Below, in pieces: positions 24,433 to 25,373 of a stretch of 25,373 nucleotides of DNA. Within the stretch, counting starts at the first letter, position 1, and each line of letters opens with the position of its first letter. The translations under genes were made by a program, and so were the position numbers. Origin of the DNA: DASVXQ01 sp046727955 (GTDB lineage: Bacteria; Actinomycetota; CALGFH01). The DNA is taken from contig JBKPDO010000133.1 of the NCBI GenBank assembly GCA_046727955.1, positions 1-25,373 of the forward strand, in the 5' to 3' direction. The notes under the pieces are model-generated. The model was not told the DNA's origin and did not search any database. It saw nothing but the letters and a program-made list of their open reading frames with translations.

Positions 24433-24888
24433 TCAGGGGGCGCGCCGGCGGCGCCGCGCAGGCTGCTCCTCGGCCTCGCCGAGCTCGCGAACCATCTCCT
24501 CGAGGTAGGCGACGCGCCGCTCCAGATCCTCGATCCGCTCCCGGCCTGCTCGCTTGCCGCTCGCGCGCCGCAGGCTCTCCCGGCTCCGCTGACGCTCGGC
24601 ATAACGGCCGACCACGGCGAACATCTCCTCCGGGTCGATGCCAAGCACGCGGGCCAGGGAGACGAGCGTCTCGTCCTTGGGGTTGGGGGTGACCCACGGG
24701 CCGTCCGTCGTGCGGCGAAAGCCGCCATGCTCGAGCGAGACGAGCGTCTGCGCGCCGATGCCGGCCTCGCGAGCGACGAAGGCCTGGGTGTAGCCCCGCT
24801 TGACGCGGGCTGCCTCGAGCCAGCGGCCGAAGTCCGTCCAGCGGAACAGCTCCTCCTGGGACTGCTCCAGGTCATCCCCGGCGCTCAT
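24433..24888 (-). CDS. XRE-family transcriptional regulator with coiled coil
   Basis: 151 residues from the ATG at 24888 (GAGGATGGTTCG ahead). Residues 18-85 form an XRE-like helix-turn-helix: F-G-R-W-L-E-A-A-R-V-K-R-G-Y-T-Q-A-F-V-A, then R-E-A-G-I-G-A-Q-T-L-V-S-L-E-H-G and L-V-S-L-A-R-V-L-G-I-D-P-E-E-M-F. Residues 110-140 (I-E-D-L-E-R-R-V-A-Y-L-E-E-M-V-R-E-L) form a heptad coiled coil for oligomerisation. The end is Arg-rich. A palindrome lies 20 bases upstream, suggesting autoregulation. The gene is adjacent to the attachment-like site, where phage and integrative-element repressors often sit; that role is inference. Confidence 0.85.
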   Translation of the reverse strand: MSAGDDLEQSQEELFRWTDFGRWLEAARVKRGYTQAFVAREAGIGAQTLVSLEHGGFRRTTDGPWVTPNPKDETLVSLARVLGIDPEEMFAVVGRYAERQRSRESLRRASGKRAGRERIEDLERRVAYLEEMVRELGEAEEQPARRRRRAP

Positions 24889-24908
24889 CGAACCATCCTC
24901 GCTCGGTC

Positions 24909-24932
24909 GATCACTGACAGTTGGCAGTGATC
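24909..24932. promoter_or_regulatory. Palindromic operator candidate for the XRE regulator
   Basis: GATCACTG (24909-24916) and CAGTGATC (24925-24932) are exact complements separated by 8 bases, starting 20 bases before the regulator's ATG. It lies in the short intergenic space where its promoter must be, fitting a dimeric XRE repressor acting on itself. Confidence 0.5.
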
Positions 24933-25060
24933 AGCATACGTGAATCACCGTGAAATGGGGAGTATCGACAGCGTCGCCTACTGCTACATTCGCTAAATCC
25001 GGTATGTTCTGGTCGCCTCCCTCGATGTTGCCTGTGTCGCCGCGCACGAGGGAGGAAGGC

Positions 25061-25373
25061 ATGGCCACGCCGCTGCTGTACGCCCGACCACCCGCCACCC
25101 CGGCCGAGGACCGCCGGCTGCGCAAGCTGGCCGCCAGCCGGCACGCACCCGCCAGCTGGATCCAGCGCGCCCGCATCATCACCGCCAGCTGGGACGGCGC
25201 CACCCTCACCCAGGTCGCCCAGTCGTTGGGCCGCCACCCCAAGACGGCCGCCAAGTGGCTGCACCGCTTCAACGCTGCCGGGTTGGACGGGCTGGCCGAC
25301 CTGCCCCGGCCGGGCGCGCCCCGGCGCCTGACCGAGCACGAGCGGGGCCGGATCATCCAGCTGGCCGGCACCG
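25061..25373 (+). CDS. IS630-family transposase, N-terminal part (runs off the window)
   Basis: The ATG at 25061 follows GAGGGAGGAAGGC, a strong ribosome binding site; the frame is open to the window's end (104 codons). The visible part is the tandem helix-turn-helix DNA-binding region: R-A-R-I-I-T-A-S-W-D-G near residues 36-46, L-T-Q-V-A-Q-S-L-G-R-H-P-K-T-A-A-K-W near 49-66, then the linker F-N-A-A-G-L-D-G-L-A-D-L-P-R-P-G, a hallmark of IS630 transposases, and the start of the second HTH. The DDE domain lies beyond the window. The left terminal repeat should be within about 120 bases upstream, but I could not define it. It appears intact, unlike the older IS remnants to the left. Confidence 0.85.
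   Translation, partial: MATPLLYARPPATPAEDRRLRKLAASRHAPASWIQRARIITASWDGATLTQVAQSLGRHPKTAAKWLHRFNAAGLDGLADLPRPGAPRRLTEHERGRIIQLAGT

Noticed and set aside
1..25373. CRISPR arrays or rRNA genes
   Set aside because: No regularly spaced repeats and no conserved rRNA segments were seen. The only periodic repeats are the 33-base units at 1623-1721 and the divergent YD repeats.

Overview
The window looks like a piece of an actinomycete (Actinomycetota) chromosome. Base composition is very GC-rich with strong G/C third-position bias. Several families are typical of that phylum: a DUF5753 regulator tail, a DUF574-type SAM methyltransferase, a CtpI-like giant P-type ATPase, and a secreted RHS protein of the Streptomyces type. 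The accessory part is a gene graveyard: one very large broken gene, several truncated or frameshifted genes, and remnants of at least two insertion-sequence families.

Layout. 1-294: 3' end of an XRE/DUF5753 regulator. 295-1475: no intact gene, only decayed fragments (GH18-like C-terminus, a doubtful amidohydrolase tail). 1476-6693: a two-gene unit, a small repeat-containing membrane-associated protein followed by a 1484-aa P-type ATPase whose N-terminal half is a degenerate second ATPase-like module. 7137-7777 (minus): a VapBC toxin-antitoxin pair with a 4-base overlap and a perfect upstream inverted repeat. 7957-8842 (minus): a DUF885 peptidase pseudogene (frameshift plus large internal deletion) and an ABC-2 permease fragment. 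8838-9446 (minus): intact RibD/DHFR-like reductase. 9701-9835: possible 44-aa membrane peptide. 10074-10892 (minus): DUF574 methyltransferase. 11600-11870: IS701 transposase remnant with a nonsense codon. 11947-13854: an orphan protein, a DUF416-like protein and a small hypothetical. 14039-14450: ISAs1 transposase remnant.

14807-23596 (minus) is the centrepiece. It is a roughly 7.2-kb secreted RHS/YD-repeat toxin gene (signal peptide, DNRLRE-like repeats, PA14 domain, YD repeats, golvesin-like domain, RHS core end, variable tip) broken by about eight frameshifts and apparently an internal deletion. Three small genes follow it: a DUF416-like protein, a 67-aa helical protein and a SUKH/SMI1-KNR4-like protein. 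They read as the immunity cassette of the toxin. A second DUF416-like paralog lies about 2.5 kb further on (12668-13216).

24016-25373: a perfect 24-base palindrome, a terminator hairpin, and an isolated tmRNA/tRNA 3' end that looks like an attachment site. An XRE regulator with its own palindromic operator and the start of an IS630 transposase follow. Together they suggest the border of an integrative element that extends right, out of the window. The intact 4.45-kb ATPase argues that the RHS frameshifts are real decay and not generally poor sequence, but only reads can settle that.
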